Shown: positions 34,631 through 43,788 of the stretch, piece after piece
Numbering within the stretch: position 1 is the stretch's first letter
How the letters are laid out: every line of letters starts with the position of its first letter
Assembly: GCF_900114245.1 (NCBI RefSeq)
Contig: NZ_FOSK01000001.1
Span: forward strand, 558,001 to 622,000
Origin: Pseudovibrio ascidiaceicola
GTDB lineage: Bacteria > Pseudomonadota > Alphaproteobacteria > Rhizobiales > Stappiaceae
Reading direction: 5' to 3'
DNA: 64,000 nt
Position numbers and translations under genes: made by a program
The notes under the pieces: model-generated
The model's input: only the letters and a program-made list of their open reading frames with translations
What the model was told of the DNA's origin: nothing
Databases searched by the model: none

Positions 34631-34892
34631 AGAACGCTGAACTATGAGATTTAAGGGAGCAGTGCTTGGCTGTCTGTTGTTACGCAAACATCACATCAAC
34701 TCCCTATTCCCTCCATTTGACTGTTCTGGGTTTCTCGTAGGTTGACCCCATGAGAAATCTGTTTCAGCCTGCTATGCAGCAATGAGGAGGACTCTGTCAG
34801 TGAACAACTAAGACAACTCAACTCTGTTGAACGGCACTCTCGCGATTTACGTGAGCGGTGCTTGATGTCTATTTGTTTTTGATGGAGTCTTT

Positions 34893-35423
34893 ATGAGACG
34901 CATTATTTATGACGTCGCCGTTAGTCGCGACGGTTTTATTGCTGGCTCAAACGGCGATGTTTCAATTTTCCCCCACACTGGAGATCATGTAGACGCTTAC
35001 AATGAGCGTTTAGCAACCTATGACACTGTCATCATGGGACGCCATACCTACGAGTTCGCCTATCAGTATGGTCTGCCTGCTGGTGCAAAAGCCTACCCAC
35101 ATATGCGGCATCTGATTTTCTCAGAGGGAGTTCAGTTGCCAGCAGATGCAGAGGTTGAAGCTGTGCGAGCAGACTTCACCACGCACATTTCCGCGCTGAA
35201 GAAAGAGCAGGGCGGCGACATCTACCTTTGCGGAGGAGGAATGTTTGCTGGTTTGCTGGCTACGTCAAAACTGATTGATGTCCTGCGCCTGAAAGTTGCA
35301 CCTGTCCTCTGCGGGGTTGGGACACCGTTGTTTGCGAATGTCTCTGAAAGGATTGACCTCAAATGCATCTCTTCAACGCTGCATGAAAGCGGTGTGGAGT
35401 ACTGCGAGTTTAACTTACAATAG
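34893..35423 (+). CDS. Dihydrofolate-reductase-like (RibD C-terminal) family protein
   Basis: A 176-residue NADPH-dependent reductase fold. It has YDVAVSRDGFIAGSNGDVS at the start, DTVIMGRHTYEFAYQYG (the RibD-type GRxTYE loop), LIFSEGVQLP, and the nucleotide-binding GGDIYLCGGGMFAGLLA. The substrate is unknown; many such proteins reduce small pterin- or pyrimidine-like compounds. GGAG lies 8 nt before the ATG. A hairpin follows the stop. Confidence 0.87.
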   Translation: MRRIIYDVAVSRDGFIAGSNGDVSIFPHTGDHVDAYNERLATYDTVIMGRHTYEFAYQYGLPAGAKAYPHMRHLIFSEGVQLPADAEVEAVRADFTTHISALKKEQGGDIYLCGGGMFAGLLATSKLIDVLRLKVAPVLCGVGTPLFANVSERIDLKCISSTLHESGVEYCEFNLQ

Positions 35424-35438
35424 CATGGTACGGAGGCG

Positions 35439-35468
35439 GAGCAGGACTACACCTGCTCTGCTTCATTT
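35439..35468 (+). terminator. Possible terminator after the RibD-like gene
   Basis: GAGCAGG and CCTGCTC pair across 6 nt, followed by TGCTTCATTTTG. The T-run is poor, so confidence is limited. Confidence 0.45.
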
Positions 35469-35934
35469 TGCTAGCTAACAGAGTTTGAGAGGTGTGTTTA
35501 TGTGGGTAGCAAATCAGAGGCATGCGGAGCCTTTTAAAGGACATAAACTGGAAATCAGGATTGGCCGCTCTAGATTTGAAGTATAGGGCTGCGTCAGCTC
35601 GTTCACATTAAATAAAGTTTACGTAAACGTAATTTGACTTTAAGTGATTTTCTGAAAAATTTCTCGTAATTTCAGTAAATTAAAATATGACTACAAAACT
35701 CAAGATAATAAACTGCCAGATTCTTGTTACTTGATCAGGTAGAAACCAACAAAATTTACACCGCAAAATCTAATCATTTCGGCCAATTTTAAGGGCAAAC
35801 CTAGTAGAAAAAGCAATTAGACGCATAGGATGCTTTGACGCACCCCGAAACTGAAGGTATTAGAACCTCATACAACGCCTTGTTTTGTTACGTTTACGTA
35901 AGCGTAACTGTAACCAGGGACGGGAGAGAGATTT
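35469..35934 (+). promoter_or_regulatory. sdh promoter region with two TTACGTAA-type palindromes
   Basis: Long non-coding leader region. Site 1, GTTTACGTAAAC (35617-35628), is a perfect 12-bp palindrome extended by GTAAT and followed by TTGACT (35634-35639). Site 2 (35887-35908) is a 22-bp palindrome with one mismatched pair, reading GTTACGTTTACGTAAGCG and four more bases. Both resemble LiuR-type (MerR family) operators, and site 2 is only 27 nt from the sdhC start. The rest is A+T-rich with no gene. Confidence 0.55.
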
Positions 35935-36333
35935 ATGGCGAACGCTGACCTCAAGGCCAACCGGCCATTATCGCCCCATCTTCAGATCTATAAGCCGATC
36001 GTGACGATGGTGATGTCCATTCTACATCGCATCACCGGGGCGGCGCTTTATTTTGGAACGATTTTGATGGCGTTCTGGCTCATCTGCGCAGCAGCAGGTC
36101 CTGAGTCCTATCAATTCGCAATGGACGTGTTCGGTTCCTTCCTGGGCCGTCTGGTCCTCTTCGGCTTCACTTGGGCACTTGTGCACCACATGATTGGCGG
36201 TCTGCGTCACTTCATCTGGGACATGGGGCATGGCTTTGAATTGTCTGCAGCGAACTGGATGGCTCGCGCGACGATCGTAGGCTCTGTTGCTCTTACCGTG
36301 ATCCTCTGGATCATCGGTTTCATCGTCGCTTAA
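35935..36333 (+). CDS. sdhC: Succinate dehydrogenase cytochrome b556 subunit
   Basis: A 132-residue membrane anchor of complex II. The signature RPLSPHLQIYKPIVTMVMSILHRITGA is at the N-terminus (it includes the quinone-site Ser and Arg). The haem-ligand region is VHHMIGGLRHFIWDMGHGF. Three TM helices are visible. First gene of sdhCDAB; the next start is 10 nt downstream. GGGAGAGAG precedes the ATG. Confidence 0.95.
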   Translation: MANADLKANRPLSPHLQIYKPIVTMVMSILHRITGAALYFGTILMAFWLICAAAGPESYQFAMDVFGSFLGRLVLFGFTWALVHHMIGGLRHFIWDMGHGFELSAANWMARATIVGSVALTVILWIIGFIVA

Positions 36334-36343
36334 GGAGAGATCA

Positions 36344-36727
36344 ATGACCGATATGCGCACTCCGCTCGGGAAAGTTCGCGGCCTTGGCTCTGCTAAGGAC
36401 GGAACGTCACATTTCTGGCGTCAGCGTTTGACCGCTGTAGCGAATGTGTTCCTCATTTCCTTCTTTGTTATCCTCGTCATCGCGCTGCAAGGCGCTGATT
36501 ATGCGAGTTTCATTGAAGCACTTCAAAACCCGATCATCTCCACCTTGCTGCTTTTGGTGATCTTGGTCGGCTGCCTGCATATGAAGCTGGGCATGCAAGT
36601 CATCATTGAAGATTACTTCCATTCAGAAGGGCTCAAGCTTCTTCTCCTTATGGGAAACATTTTCTTCGCTTCTTTTATCGCACTCGCTTCCGTGGTTGCA
36701 GTGCTTAAAATCAGCTTCGGAGGCTGA
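36344..36727 (+). CDS. sdhD: Succinate dehydrogenase hydrophobic membrane anchor subunit
   Basis: A 127-residue anchor with three TM helices. RTPLGKVRGLGSAKDGTSHFWRQRLTAVAN is the usual matrix-side start and GMQVIIEDYFHSEGLKLLLL carries the D-Y-x-H quinone/haem region. It pairs with SdhC to hold haem b and the ubiquinone site. 5 nt separate it from sdhA. Confidence 0.93.
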   Translation: MTDMRTPLGKVRGLGSAKDGTSHFWRQRLTAVANVFLISFFVILVIALQGADYASFIEALQNPIISTLLLLVILVGCLHMKLGMQVIIEDYFHSEGLKLLLLMGNIFFASFIALASVVAVLKISFGG

Positions 36728-36732
36728 TCTAG

Positions 36733-38598
36733 ATGGTTGAACAGACCGGTGTATCGACAGCGCCAAGCCAGAGCGGCAAGGCCTATGAGTTTGTAGACCA
36801 CAAGTTTGACGTTGTGGTTGTTGGTGCTGGCGGTGCTGGCCTTCGGGCAACGCTCGGTATGGCTGAGCAGGGATTGAAAACAGCTTGTATCTCCAAGGTG
36901 TTTCCAACTCGCTCCCACACTGTGGCAGCGCAGGGTGGTATTGCAGCAAGCTTGAAGAACATGACGCCAGACTGTTGGCAGTGGCATATGTATGACACTG
37001 TTAAGGGCTCTGACTGGCTTGGTGACACAGATGCGATGGAATACCTCGCACGTGAAGCGCCGAAGGCAGTTTATGAACTTGAGCACTACGGTGTGCCTTT
37101 CTCCCGTACGGAAGAAGGCAAGATCTACCAGCGCCCATTCGGCGGCCACATGCAGAACTACGGTGAAGGTCCTCCGGTACAGCGCACCTGTGCTGCTGCT
37201 GACCGGACCGGCCACGCGATCCTGCATACGCTTTATGGCCAGTCTCTGCGCCACAACGCTGATTTCTTCATCGAGTACTTCGCGCTTGATCTGATTATGT
37301 CAGAAGAGGGCGTATGTGAGGGCGTGATCGCCTGGAACCTTGATGACGGCACAATCCACCGCTTCTCTGCGAAGATGGTTGTTCTGGCAACTGGCGGTTA
37401 CGGACGTTCGTTCTTCTCTGCAACATCTGCCCACACCTGTACAGGTGATGGCGGCGGCATGATCGCTCGTGCGGGTCTGCCACTGCAGGATATGGAGTTC
37501 GTTCAGTTCCACCCAACCGGCATCTACGGCTCAGGCTGTTTGATCACGGAAGGCGCGCGCGGCGAAGGTGGTTACCTCGTAAACTCCGAGGGTGAGCGTT
37601 TCATGGAGCGTTATGCTCCTTCCGCGAAAGATCTAGCCTCTCGTGATGTTGTTTCCCGTTGTATGACGATGGAAATTCGCGAAGGTCGCGGCGTTGGCAA
37701 AAACAAAGACCACATCTTCTTGCACCTGGATCACCTTGATCCTGATCTGCTGGCAGAACGTCTTCCAGGTATCTCCGAAAGCGCGCGCATCTTCGCTGGT
37801 GTTGACGTGACTAAGGAGCCGATCCCGGTTCTGCCAACTGTTCACTACAATATGGGTGGTATTCCAACCAACTATTGGGGTGAAGTGCTGAACCCAACCA
37901 AAGAAGATCCAAACGCAATTGCGCCGGGTCTGATGGCAGTTGGTGAAGCTGGGTGTGCATCCGTGCATGGTGCAAACCGTCTCGGCTCAAACTCCCTGAT
38001 CGATCTTGTTGTGTTTGGTCGTGCGGCTGCAATCCGCGCTGGTGAAGTTGTTGACCGTGAAGCTCCAATTCCAGAGCCTAACGAAGCTTCCAGCCAGAAG
38101 ATCATGGCTCGTTTCGACAAGCTGCGCTTTGCAAAAGGGTCTATCCCAACGGCTGAGTTGCGCTCAAAGATGCAGAAGACCATGCAAGAAGATGCAGCTG
38201 TGTTCCGTACTCAGGAAAGCCTGGAGCAGGGATGTAAGCGCATCTCCGCAATCTGGGACGAAATGAGCGAACTGCACGTTTCTGACAGCTCCATGATCTG
38301 GAACTCTGATCTGGTCGAAACGCTAGAACTCGAAAACCTTATGGCCAACGCAATCACAACTGTTTACGGCGCAGAAGCGCGTAAAGAGAGCCGTGGTGCA
38401 CATGCTCGTGAAGACTATAAAGATGGTCCTCTCGGTGGTCGTAACGATGACGAGTGGCGCAAGCACACCATCTCCCACCTCTCCGAGGATGGTAAGGTGA
38501 CCTTGAGCTATCGTCCGGTTGTTCTCGAGCCGCTGACTACCTACGATCAAGGTGGCATCGACATGAAGAAGATCGCACCGAAAGCCCGCGTCTACTAA
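36733..38598 (+). CDS. sdhA: Succinate dehydrogenase flavoprotein subunit
   Basis: A 621-residue catalytic subunit of complex II, oxidising succinate to fumarate. The FAD dinucleotide-binding [20 protein letters not shown] is followed by the [16 protein letters not shown] segment, whose His carries the covalent FAD. The substrate-binding and proton-transfer region [20 protein letters not shown] and RGEGG are intact, as is the C-terminal HAREDYK and [11 protein letters not shown]. Full length. Confidence 0.97.
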   Translation: MVEQTGVSTAPSQSGKAYEFVDHKFDVVVVGAGGAGLRATLGMAEQGLKTACISKVFPTRSHTVAAQGGIAASLKNMTPDCWQWHMYDTVKGSDWLGDTDAMEYLAREAPKAVYELEHYGVPFSRTEEGKIYQRPFGGHMQNYGEGPPVQRTCAAADRTGHAILHTLYGQSLRHNADFFIEYFALDLIMSEEGVCEGVIAWNLDDGTIHRFSAKMVVLATGGYGRSFFSATSAHTCTGDGGGMIARAGLPLQDMEFVQFHPTGIYGSGCLITEGARGEGGYLVNSEGERFMERYAPSAKDLASRDVVSRCMTMEIREGRGVGKNKDHIFLHLDHLDPDLLAERLPGISESARIFAGVDVTKEPIPVLPTVHYNMGGIPTNYWGEVLNPTKEDPNAIAPGLMAVGEAGCASVHGANRLGSNSLIDLVVFGRAAAIRAGEVVDREAPIPEPNEASSQKIMARFDKLRFAKGSIPTAELRSKMQKTMQEDAAVFRTQESLEQGCKRISAIWDEMSELHVSDSSMIWNSDLVETLELENLMANAITTVYGAEARKESRGAHAREDYKDGPLGGRNDDEWRKHTISHLSEDGKVTLSYRPVVLEPLTTYDQGGIDMKKIAPKARVY

Positions 38599-38623
38599 GG
38601 CGCCGAAACCTGGAGTAACTGTT

Positions 38624-39406
38624 ATGGCTGAATTCAAACTGCCACAAAACTCCCGGATGGGAGAGGGCAAGGTCTGGCCAAAGCCGGAAGGCGCCACTAA
38701 CACCCGTGAGTACCGCATCTACCGCTGGTCTCCGGATGATGGACGCAATCCACGCATCGACACCTACTATGTTGATGCTGATGATTGTGGCCCAATGGTT
38801 CTGGACGCGCTCATCTACATCAAGGATAAGGTCGATCCTACATTGACCTTCCGTCGGTCTTGTCGTGAAGGGATCTGCGGGTCTTGCGCGATGAACATCG
38901 ACGGAACCAACACGCTGGCGTGTACAAAGGGTGCTGACGAATGCTCTCACGAGATCGTCAAAATCTACCCGCTGCCGCACATGCCTGTTGTGAAGGACCT
39001 TGTGCCGGATCTGACGCGGTTTTACGCGCAGCACCGCTCTATCGAGCCATGGTTAAAAACCACGACACCTGAGCCTGAGAAAGAATGGCTGCAGTCCTAC
39101 GAAGATCGCCAGAAACTGGATGGTCTTTATGAGTGCATTCTGTGTGCTTGCTGCTCCACCTCTTGCCCAAGCTATTGGTGGAATGGTGATCGCTACCTCG
39201 GCCCTGCAGTCCTTCTGCAGGCTTACCGCTGGTTGATCGACAGCCGTGATGAGGCAACTGGTGAGCGTCTGGATAATCTCGAAGATCCGTTCCGCCTGTA
39301 CCGCTGCCACACCATCATGAACTGCTCTCAGGCATGTCCAAAGGGTCTGAACCCTGCGAAGGCAATCGCTGAGATCAAGAAGATGATGGTAGAGCGCCGC
39401 GTATAA
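38624..39406 (+). CDS. sdhB: Succinate dehydrogenase iron-sulfur subunit
   Basis: A 260-residue electron-transfer subunit. The plant-type [2Fe-2S] motif is [21 protein letters not shown]. The [4Fe-4S]/[3Fe-4S] clusters are bound by [16 protein letters not shown] and [17 protein letters not shown]. It passes electrons from FADH2 to the quinone site in SdhC/D. Last gene of the operon; a strong terminator follows 31 nt after the stop. Confidence 0.97.
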   Translation: MAEFKLPQNSRMGEGKVWPKPEGATNTREYRIYRWSPDDGRNPRIDTYYVDADDCGPMVLDALIYIKDKVDPTLTFRRSCREGICGSCAMNIDGTNTLACTKGADECSHEIVKIYPLPHMPVVKDLVPDLTRFYAQHRSIEPWLKTTTPEPEKEWLQSYEDRQKLDGLYECILCACCSTSCPSYWWNGDRYLGPAVLLQAYRWLIDSRDEATGERLDNLEDPFRLYRCHTIMNCSQACPKGLNPAKAIAEIKKMMVERRV

Positions 39407-39436
39407 TCAGCGTGTAAGCACCTTATAAAATCAAGA

Positions 39437-39470
39437 AAAGCCGCCTCACTGAAATGAGGCGGCTTTTTTC
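39437..39470. terminator. Terminator after sdhB
   Basis: AAAGCCGCCTCA and TGAGGCGGCTTT form a 12-bp perfect stem with a 6-nt loop and TTTTTT on the plus strand. The minus side is also U-rich, so it can serve both convergent genes. Confidence 0.9.
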
Positions 39471-39486
39471 ATTTGAGGCTAATGGC

Positions 39487-40173
39487 CTAGAACTTATAGG
39501 AGATACCTATCCGGATGGCGTCGCTGTCAATGTCTTCCTTGAAGCGCGTTCCGCCAACGGTGAAGCTGCGTCCGGGAAAGACGATGCGCTCGTAATCTAG
39601 GCGTACAATCACTCGCTCAGTGACGAACATCTCTAGACCTGCGCCACCTACCCAACCAAGCATTGTGTTGCTGTCAGAGCCGGGGCCGAAGTTAGGGTTT
39701 GAGGCACGGAAGGTGGAAACGGCTGCACCACCAGTCACATATGCCATAAACCAATCGTAGGTGAGGCCAGCTCTGATCTTTGCAGCAGCGAAGTAATCAG
39801 AGCGTAAGGACATCTCACCGCGAGAGCGTTCACCAAAAGACCAATAAGCCCCTTCGCCTTCTACGCCGATCAGGATGTTCTGGTAGGTGTAGTTGTAGCC
39901 GCCATATAATCCAACAGTCCCGCCGTTATACTGCGTGCCACTGTTATTAAAGCGATTTGTGCCATGAAGGCGTGCCCAGCCGCCCTGAACACCGAGATAG
40001 AAGCCATCCCAGTCATATTCAGGCGGAGTGATCAGCCCATCGACAACTTCTTCCTCGTAAACCTCATAGGGTTCTTCCACCTCAACACCCGGCGGATATT
40101 CAACAGCAAAGGAATGGCTGCTGAAGCCGAGCAATCCCAATACCGCAAACGCAAATACTCTTAAGCGACTCAT
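39487..40173 (-). CDS. Outer-membrane beta-barrel protein (Omp25/Omp31-like)
   Basis: A 228-residue protein with a signal peptide (MSRLRVFAFAVLGLLGFSSH, cleavage near FA-VEY). It has an acidic linker (EVEEPYEVYEEEVVDG), then an eight-strand-like barrel beginning WDGFYLGVQGGWARLHG, with YFAAAKIRAGLTYDWFMAYVTGG. The terminal Phe in RIGISYKF is the outer-membrane signature. The start at 40173 puts GGGGGAACC just upstream. Adhesion or porin role is not predictable. Confidence 0.85.
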   Translation of the reverse strand: MSRLRVFAFAVLGLLGFSSHSFAVEYPPGVEVEEPYEVYEEEVVDGLITPPEYDWDGFYLGVQGGWARLHGTNRFNNSGTQYNGGTVGLYGGYNYTYQNILIGVEGEGAYWSFGERSRGEMSLRSDYFAAAKIRAGLTYDWFMAYVTGGAAVSTFRASNPNFGPGSDSNTMLGWVGGAGLEMFVTERVIVRLDYERIVFPGRSFTVGGTRFKEDIDSDAIRIGISYKF

Positions 40174-40422
40174 TGGTTCCCCCAAAATACGCAAGAGGAT
40201 GACACGGCTAAAAATTCAGACGTGATAGGTAACTTGATACAAATAAGTCTAGAACTGCGATCTTTATAAATGCTTGATTTTAAAAAGGAAAATTTGCGTT
40301 AAAGCTAGTTGGAAATGACAGGCGATGAGACGCGGATTTATCAGTTTTAGGGGGGAAGTACCTGCAATCCTTACGAAACAGTCAATGAGCTCATGGTGGG
40401 TTTACGAAAAATCAGCAACTCT

Positions 40423-41022
40423 CTAGCGTCGCTCAACGCCCCTCAGAACCAGCTTGATAACGCCAATGCACTCTTTACGCTGTATCTCATAGGGTTCGTG
40501 ACTGTGCAGTTGAGGAAACCGGAACTTCATCGTCGCAGCATGAATATGTCTTGCCACCTGACTGACTTCTCGCAAATCAAACTCCTCAGCAAGGTTGCCG
40601 GAATGCAAGATAGTATGCATCGGTTGGCGTACGAGCCGGAACAACTCTTCAAAATCTTCCGGGCGCTTCAGTTCCAGTACCAGTAAGCAGTCTGCCAGGC
40701 CCTTGTTGAGTTCCAGCAGGCGATAAGTCTCTTCAAACTCCATCATGAGAAACTTACTCAGACGGGCTGATGCACTGGCATTGGGGTCTGTTGCTGTTTC
40801 AAGGCGCGCAACCAGCTTCACCACCTCTGCAGCGACAACGGCGCAGGCAAGGTCAATCTTGCTGGGGTAGAAATTATAGATGTGTGCCATTGAGATACCT
40901 GAGGCATCTGCAATCTCGCTCACCGAAGTCTTCTTATAACCTTGGGTGAGGAATGCATCACGGGCGGCAGCGAGCAGGTCAGCAGCACGGCCCTTTGCAG
41001 TCAGGATTTCTGCGATGGACAT
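40423..41022 (-). CDS. TetR-family transcriptional regulator
   Basis: About 199 residues. The helix-turn-helix TSVSEIADASGISMAHIYNFYPSKIDL follows the N-terminal helix AADLLAAARDAFLTQGYKK. The C-terminal ligand domain is family-specific (MMEFEETYRLLELNKGLADC). It is transcribed divergently from the AhpD-like gene with a palindrome between them, the usual sign that it represses both. The start at 41022 removes an unusual 15-residue extension. Confidence 0.88.
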   Translation of the reverse strand: MSIAEILTAKGRAADLLAAARDAFLTQGYKKTSVSEIADASGISMAHIYNFYPSKIDLACAVVAAEVVKLVARLETATDPNASASARLSKFLMMEFEETYRLLELNKGLADCLLVLELKRPEDFEELFRLVRQPMHTILHSGNLAEEFDLREVSQVARHIHAATMKFRFPQLHSHEPYEIQRKECIGVIKLVLRGVERR

Positions 41023-41086
41023 ATTAATTTCCGAAGATGAAAAAACGAGAGTTCCTTCAGTAATCATAGCTGAGTAAAGATTGCAA

Positions 41087-41100
41087 TGACGTGTACGTCA
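41087..41100. promoter_or_regulatory. Likely TetR operator between divergent genes
   Basis: TGACG-TGTA-CGTCA is an inverted repeat (extended with mismatches to about 20 bp) about 65 bp upstream of the tetR start and 132 bp before the AhpD-like gene. Placement in a divergent TetR promoter region suggests the regulator's own site. Confidence 0.55.
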
Positions 41101-41231
41101 CATTAACAGACAAATTATGTAAAAACACGAATGATATTAATGCACTAAGCGTAATTTCTTTGATTTTAGTCATTGTTGGATTTTTCCGAATTATTAGCAT
41201 TAGTGATATCTAATATAAAAGGAGTCGAAGC

Positions 41232-41585
41232 ATGGCTGTAGAAAATTGGCAAGAATTCCTCACCCAAACCGATGGTCGCATCGCTGAACTGCGCCCAGGT
41301 ATTCCTGGTGTAATGAAGGGATTTGGCGAAATTGCAAAAAGCGCGATTGGAACCGGCGCTCTTGAACCGAAGCAAAAAGAGCTCATCGCGATCTCCATCG
41401 GCGTTGCCGCTCGGTGTGATGCCTGCCTTGGATACCACGCAAAAGCTTGCATTAAGTATGGTGTTACTCGCGAAGAGTTGATGGAAGCCCTCGGTGTGGC
41501 TGTTTACATGGGTGGTGGACCTTCCCTTATGTACGCTGCAGAGGCACTCAGCGCATTTGACGCCCTTTCTGCCGAAGCCAAGTAA
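41232..41585 (+). CDS. AhpD-like / carboxymuconolactone decarboxylase family protein
   Basis: A 117-residue helical protein. The redox CxxC in RCDACLGYHAKACIKYG with the following His is the AhpD/CMD catalytic motif. AhpD-type members reduce peroxiredoxin partners or act in peroxide defence; others are decarboxylases. Divergent from the TetR gene, so probably inducible by the regulator's ligand, perhaps an oxidant or aromatic (inference). AAGGAG precedes the ATG. Confidence 0.85.
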   Translation: MAVENWQEFLTQTDGRIAELRPGIPGVMKGFGEIAKSAIGTGALEPKQKELIAISIGVAARCDACLGYHAKACIKYGVTREELMEALGVAVYMGGGPSLMYAAEALSAFDALSAEAK

Positions 41586-41720
41586 GAGAAGGTGTATCTT
41601 CACCCACTCCCTCTGTTTTCCTAAAACTTAGAGAGCAAACTGCTTGCATGCACTTGCCCTGAATTGCGTTCAAGGGTAAGTGCAACGAGGGGAAGCCTCT
41701 TAGATTTCAGGTAGGCAATA

Positions 41721-42548
41721 TTGGTGGGTGCACCTTCACAGGCTGGTTCGGAAAGCTCTTCAGTTTTTATGGAGCTGGAAAAGAGCTTTCGTGACTTGGA
41801 AAACGAAAGAAATCTGCGTGTTCTGCACGCGGGCGATCTTTCGCACCTGTATCTTCATAAAAAATCTGAAGCTCACTACGCCAATTGTCGGTTCATCTAC
41901 ATTCGATCAATTGAGCACTACCTCTCCCTTTTTCCGGTAGATGAGACGGTAGACATTGATGTGAATGTGCCAGCAAATGTGTCCGGCTGGGACTTGAAAA
42001 AAACGCTCATCGCTCTGTTGAAAGGCAATCCAGAGCCGCTTGACTGGGTTCAATTGAGGGATCCATATGCGGGTCATGACGAGTTTCCAAAGTCGTTGAT
42101 CTCCTTTGCTCTTGAACACTGTGACCCGGTTCGTTTCGCGCTTTATCATTACAATCGGATTGAGCGGCAGAAGCATAGATTTGACGGTGTGTCTCTCGGC
42201 GAGATCGTGCCTGAACGCCTGTATGATCTCATCCGCTCATCACTGGTGCTGCGTTGGTACAACCAGAACCGCTATCAGGGTGTTCCACCTTCTCGTCTCT
42301 CCGATATTGCCGAGGCAACCTTTATTCGCCCCGTTCTGCGTGGCGAGATCGAGGAGTTGGTAGAGCGTAGCGAAGCTGGGATGATCAAGGACGTCGTTCG
42401 CCCTGCTGGTGCTATCAACGATCTGATCCTGGCTGAATTGGAGGCTGGCCCTGCACTGCTTGCCCGCCGACGTCGCCAATTTACTCAGGAAACTGCTGCT
42501 CAAGCAGACCGATTCTTCCTGAAATGGGCAGTCGTCCCTAAAAACTAA
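41721..42548 (+). CDS. YcgL-type predicted nucleotidyltransferase with apparently lost active site
   Basis: A 275-residue protein resembling the DNA-polymerase-beta-superfamily YcgL proteins. The block CRFIYIRSIEHYLSLFP, then VSGWDLKKTLIALLKGNPEPLDWVQ and RFALYHYNRIERQKH, matches that family well. The catalytic region that normally reads GSxAYG...SDYD is here HAGDLSHLYLHKKSEAHYANC: the metal-binding Asp pair is replaced by Ala/Asn. Length and frame are intact. I suggest a pseudoenzyme or regulatory role. The N-terminal start is uncertain. Confidence 0.7.
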   Translation: MVGAPSQAGSESSSVFMELEKSFRDLENERNLRVLHAGDLSHLYLHKKSEAHYANCRFIYIRSIEHYLSLFPVDETVDIDVNVPANVSGWDLKKTLIALLKGNPEPLDWVQLRDPYAGHDEFPKSLISFALEHCDPVRFALYHYNRIERQKHRFDGVSLGEIVPERLYDLIRSSLVLRWYNQNRYQGVPPSRLSDIAEATFIRPVLRGEIEELVERSEAGMIKDVVRPAGAINDLILAELEAGPALLARRRRQFTQETAAQADRFFLKWAVVPKN

Positions 42549-42690
42549 TGGTCTCACAAGGCCTTCTGTTTACTTCTCTCACCTGTAGCTCAGCAGAAAC
42601 AGCAGAACTGTGCCGGTTTGCGTGAGAAAGATCTTTACCTTTCTCACAATACCTTGAAATCGCGGGGATTATGACCCCCAGCGCTTGCTG

Positions 42691-43068
42691 TTATGACCAC
42701 GCCGGAGACGTGAACAGCGCAACAGAGCAAATCAAACCAACGAACCAGACAAGGGAACGCAGAGTGGCGCGGTTAAGCCAATAGCATGCGACGAACAACA
42801 CGCGCATTGCGATGAACAGGCCGCACAATCTCTCAATCCAGTCAGGGTCACCGCCGTAGGCGAGGGCAACGAGTACCGACACTGCAAAAAGAGGGAAAGC
42901 TTCGAGGCCGTTGATCTCAGCGGAGCGAGCACGCAAGCGAAATCCTTCTTTCCAGTACTCTGGGTCCCTTGGATTTGAGTTGTCGAACTTGCGGGAAAAT
43001 TTGGCAGGAAGAACAGATAGCCATGGCATCAGACCGGCAATCAGTATGGTCCATAAAGGGAAAGACAT
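42691..43068 (-). CDS. MAPEG-like small membrane protein
   Basis: About 125 residues with four hydrophobic segments. The R-A-x-N/E-E-FPLF pattern (RARSAEINGLEAFPLFAVSV) and WLNRATLRSLVWFVGLICSV match MAPEG-type proteins, some of which are glutathione S-transferases or peroxidases. The catalytic Arg cannot be assigned confidently. The preferred start, ATG at 43068, is followed by MSFPLWTILIAG; the frame opens upstream to 43143. Confidence 0.65.
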   Translation of the reverse strand: MSFPLWTILIAGLMPWLSVLPAKFSRKFDNSNPRDPEYWKEGFRLRARSAEINGLEAFPLFAVSVLVALAYGGDPDWIERLCGLFIAMRVLFVACYWLNRATLRSLVWFVGLICSVALFTSPAWS

Positions 43069-43329
43069 TGTGCAGCTCCAAATAAACTCAGAAAAATCGG
43101 AGCCTTTATACAGGCATAGAGAAGCAAAGTGAACTGAGTTCACTTAGGTTTGAAGCCTCCACTGCGATTATTTCCGCACATCGGCTTCGCTCATTCCAAT
43201 TCTAATCGCAATTATTTTAAGCGCATCGTCTGGTTGTCATCGATCCGAAGAAAAAGGGCACTATGAAGTGCTGGAATCGAGTGACCCGAACGATTGGACA
43301 CTGTCCGGCGCTCCAGTGGAGACGTGCCT

Positions 43330-43788
43330 ATGACTAAGGCAAATGTACTGTTTGTTTGCGTAGATAACTCATTTCTGAGCCTAGCTGCAGAGGCCTACTT
43401 AAACCATACCTCAATGGGAGAGTTGCGTGCCTTCTCTGGTGGCCCCTTGCCACGAGAAGAAATGGTATCGCTTACTAAGAAGGTTCTTTTCGCCAGCGGT
43501 ATGGATGAAGGAGGATTGCATCCGAAGCCCTGGACGATTTTTTCGCTGCCCCATGCACCTCAACCTGACTACATAATAAGACTTCAGACAAGTGTGCTTC
43601 TTGACAAGCAACCGATGTGGCCCGGCCATCCGGTAAAGTTGAACTGGGATATCTGCCTAGATGAAGATGTTCCGCGGAACATAAAAGAGGCAACAGATGC
43701 ATTCCGCAAAATTAAAGAATCTATAGATCTTGCAACCTCCTCTAAGGTTTTTTCTAGTGATTCTCTAAATTGGCGTGCTGCTTGTTAA
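43330..43788 (+). CDS. Arsenate reductase / LMW phosphatase-like protein lacking the P-loop Arg
   Basis: A 152-residue protein with the low-molecular-weight phosphotyrosine phosphatase/ArsC fold. The P-loop reads VLFVCVDNSFLSLAAEAYLN, where active members have C-x5-R; Cys 10 is kept but the Arg is Leu. KLNWDICLDEDV resembles the NWDIPDP acid loop of ArsC proteins. Loss of the phosphate-binding Arg suggests a binding or decayed role. The ATG at 43330 is preferred over upstream codons. Confidence 0.7.
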   Translation: MTKANVLFVCVDNSFLSLAAEAYLNHTSMGELRAFSGGPLPREEMVSLTKKVLFASGMDEGGLHPKPWTIFSLPHAPQPDYIIRLQTSVLLDKQPMWPGHPVKLNWDICLDEDVPRNIKEATDAFRKIKESIDLATSSKVFSSDSLNWRAAC

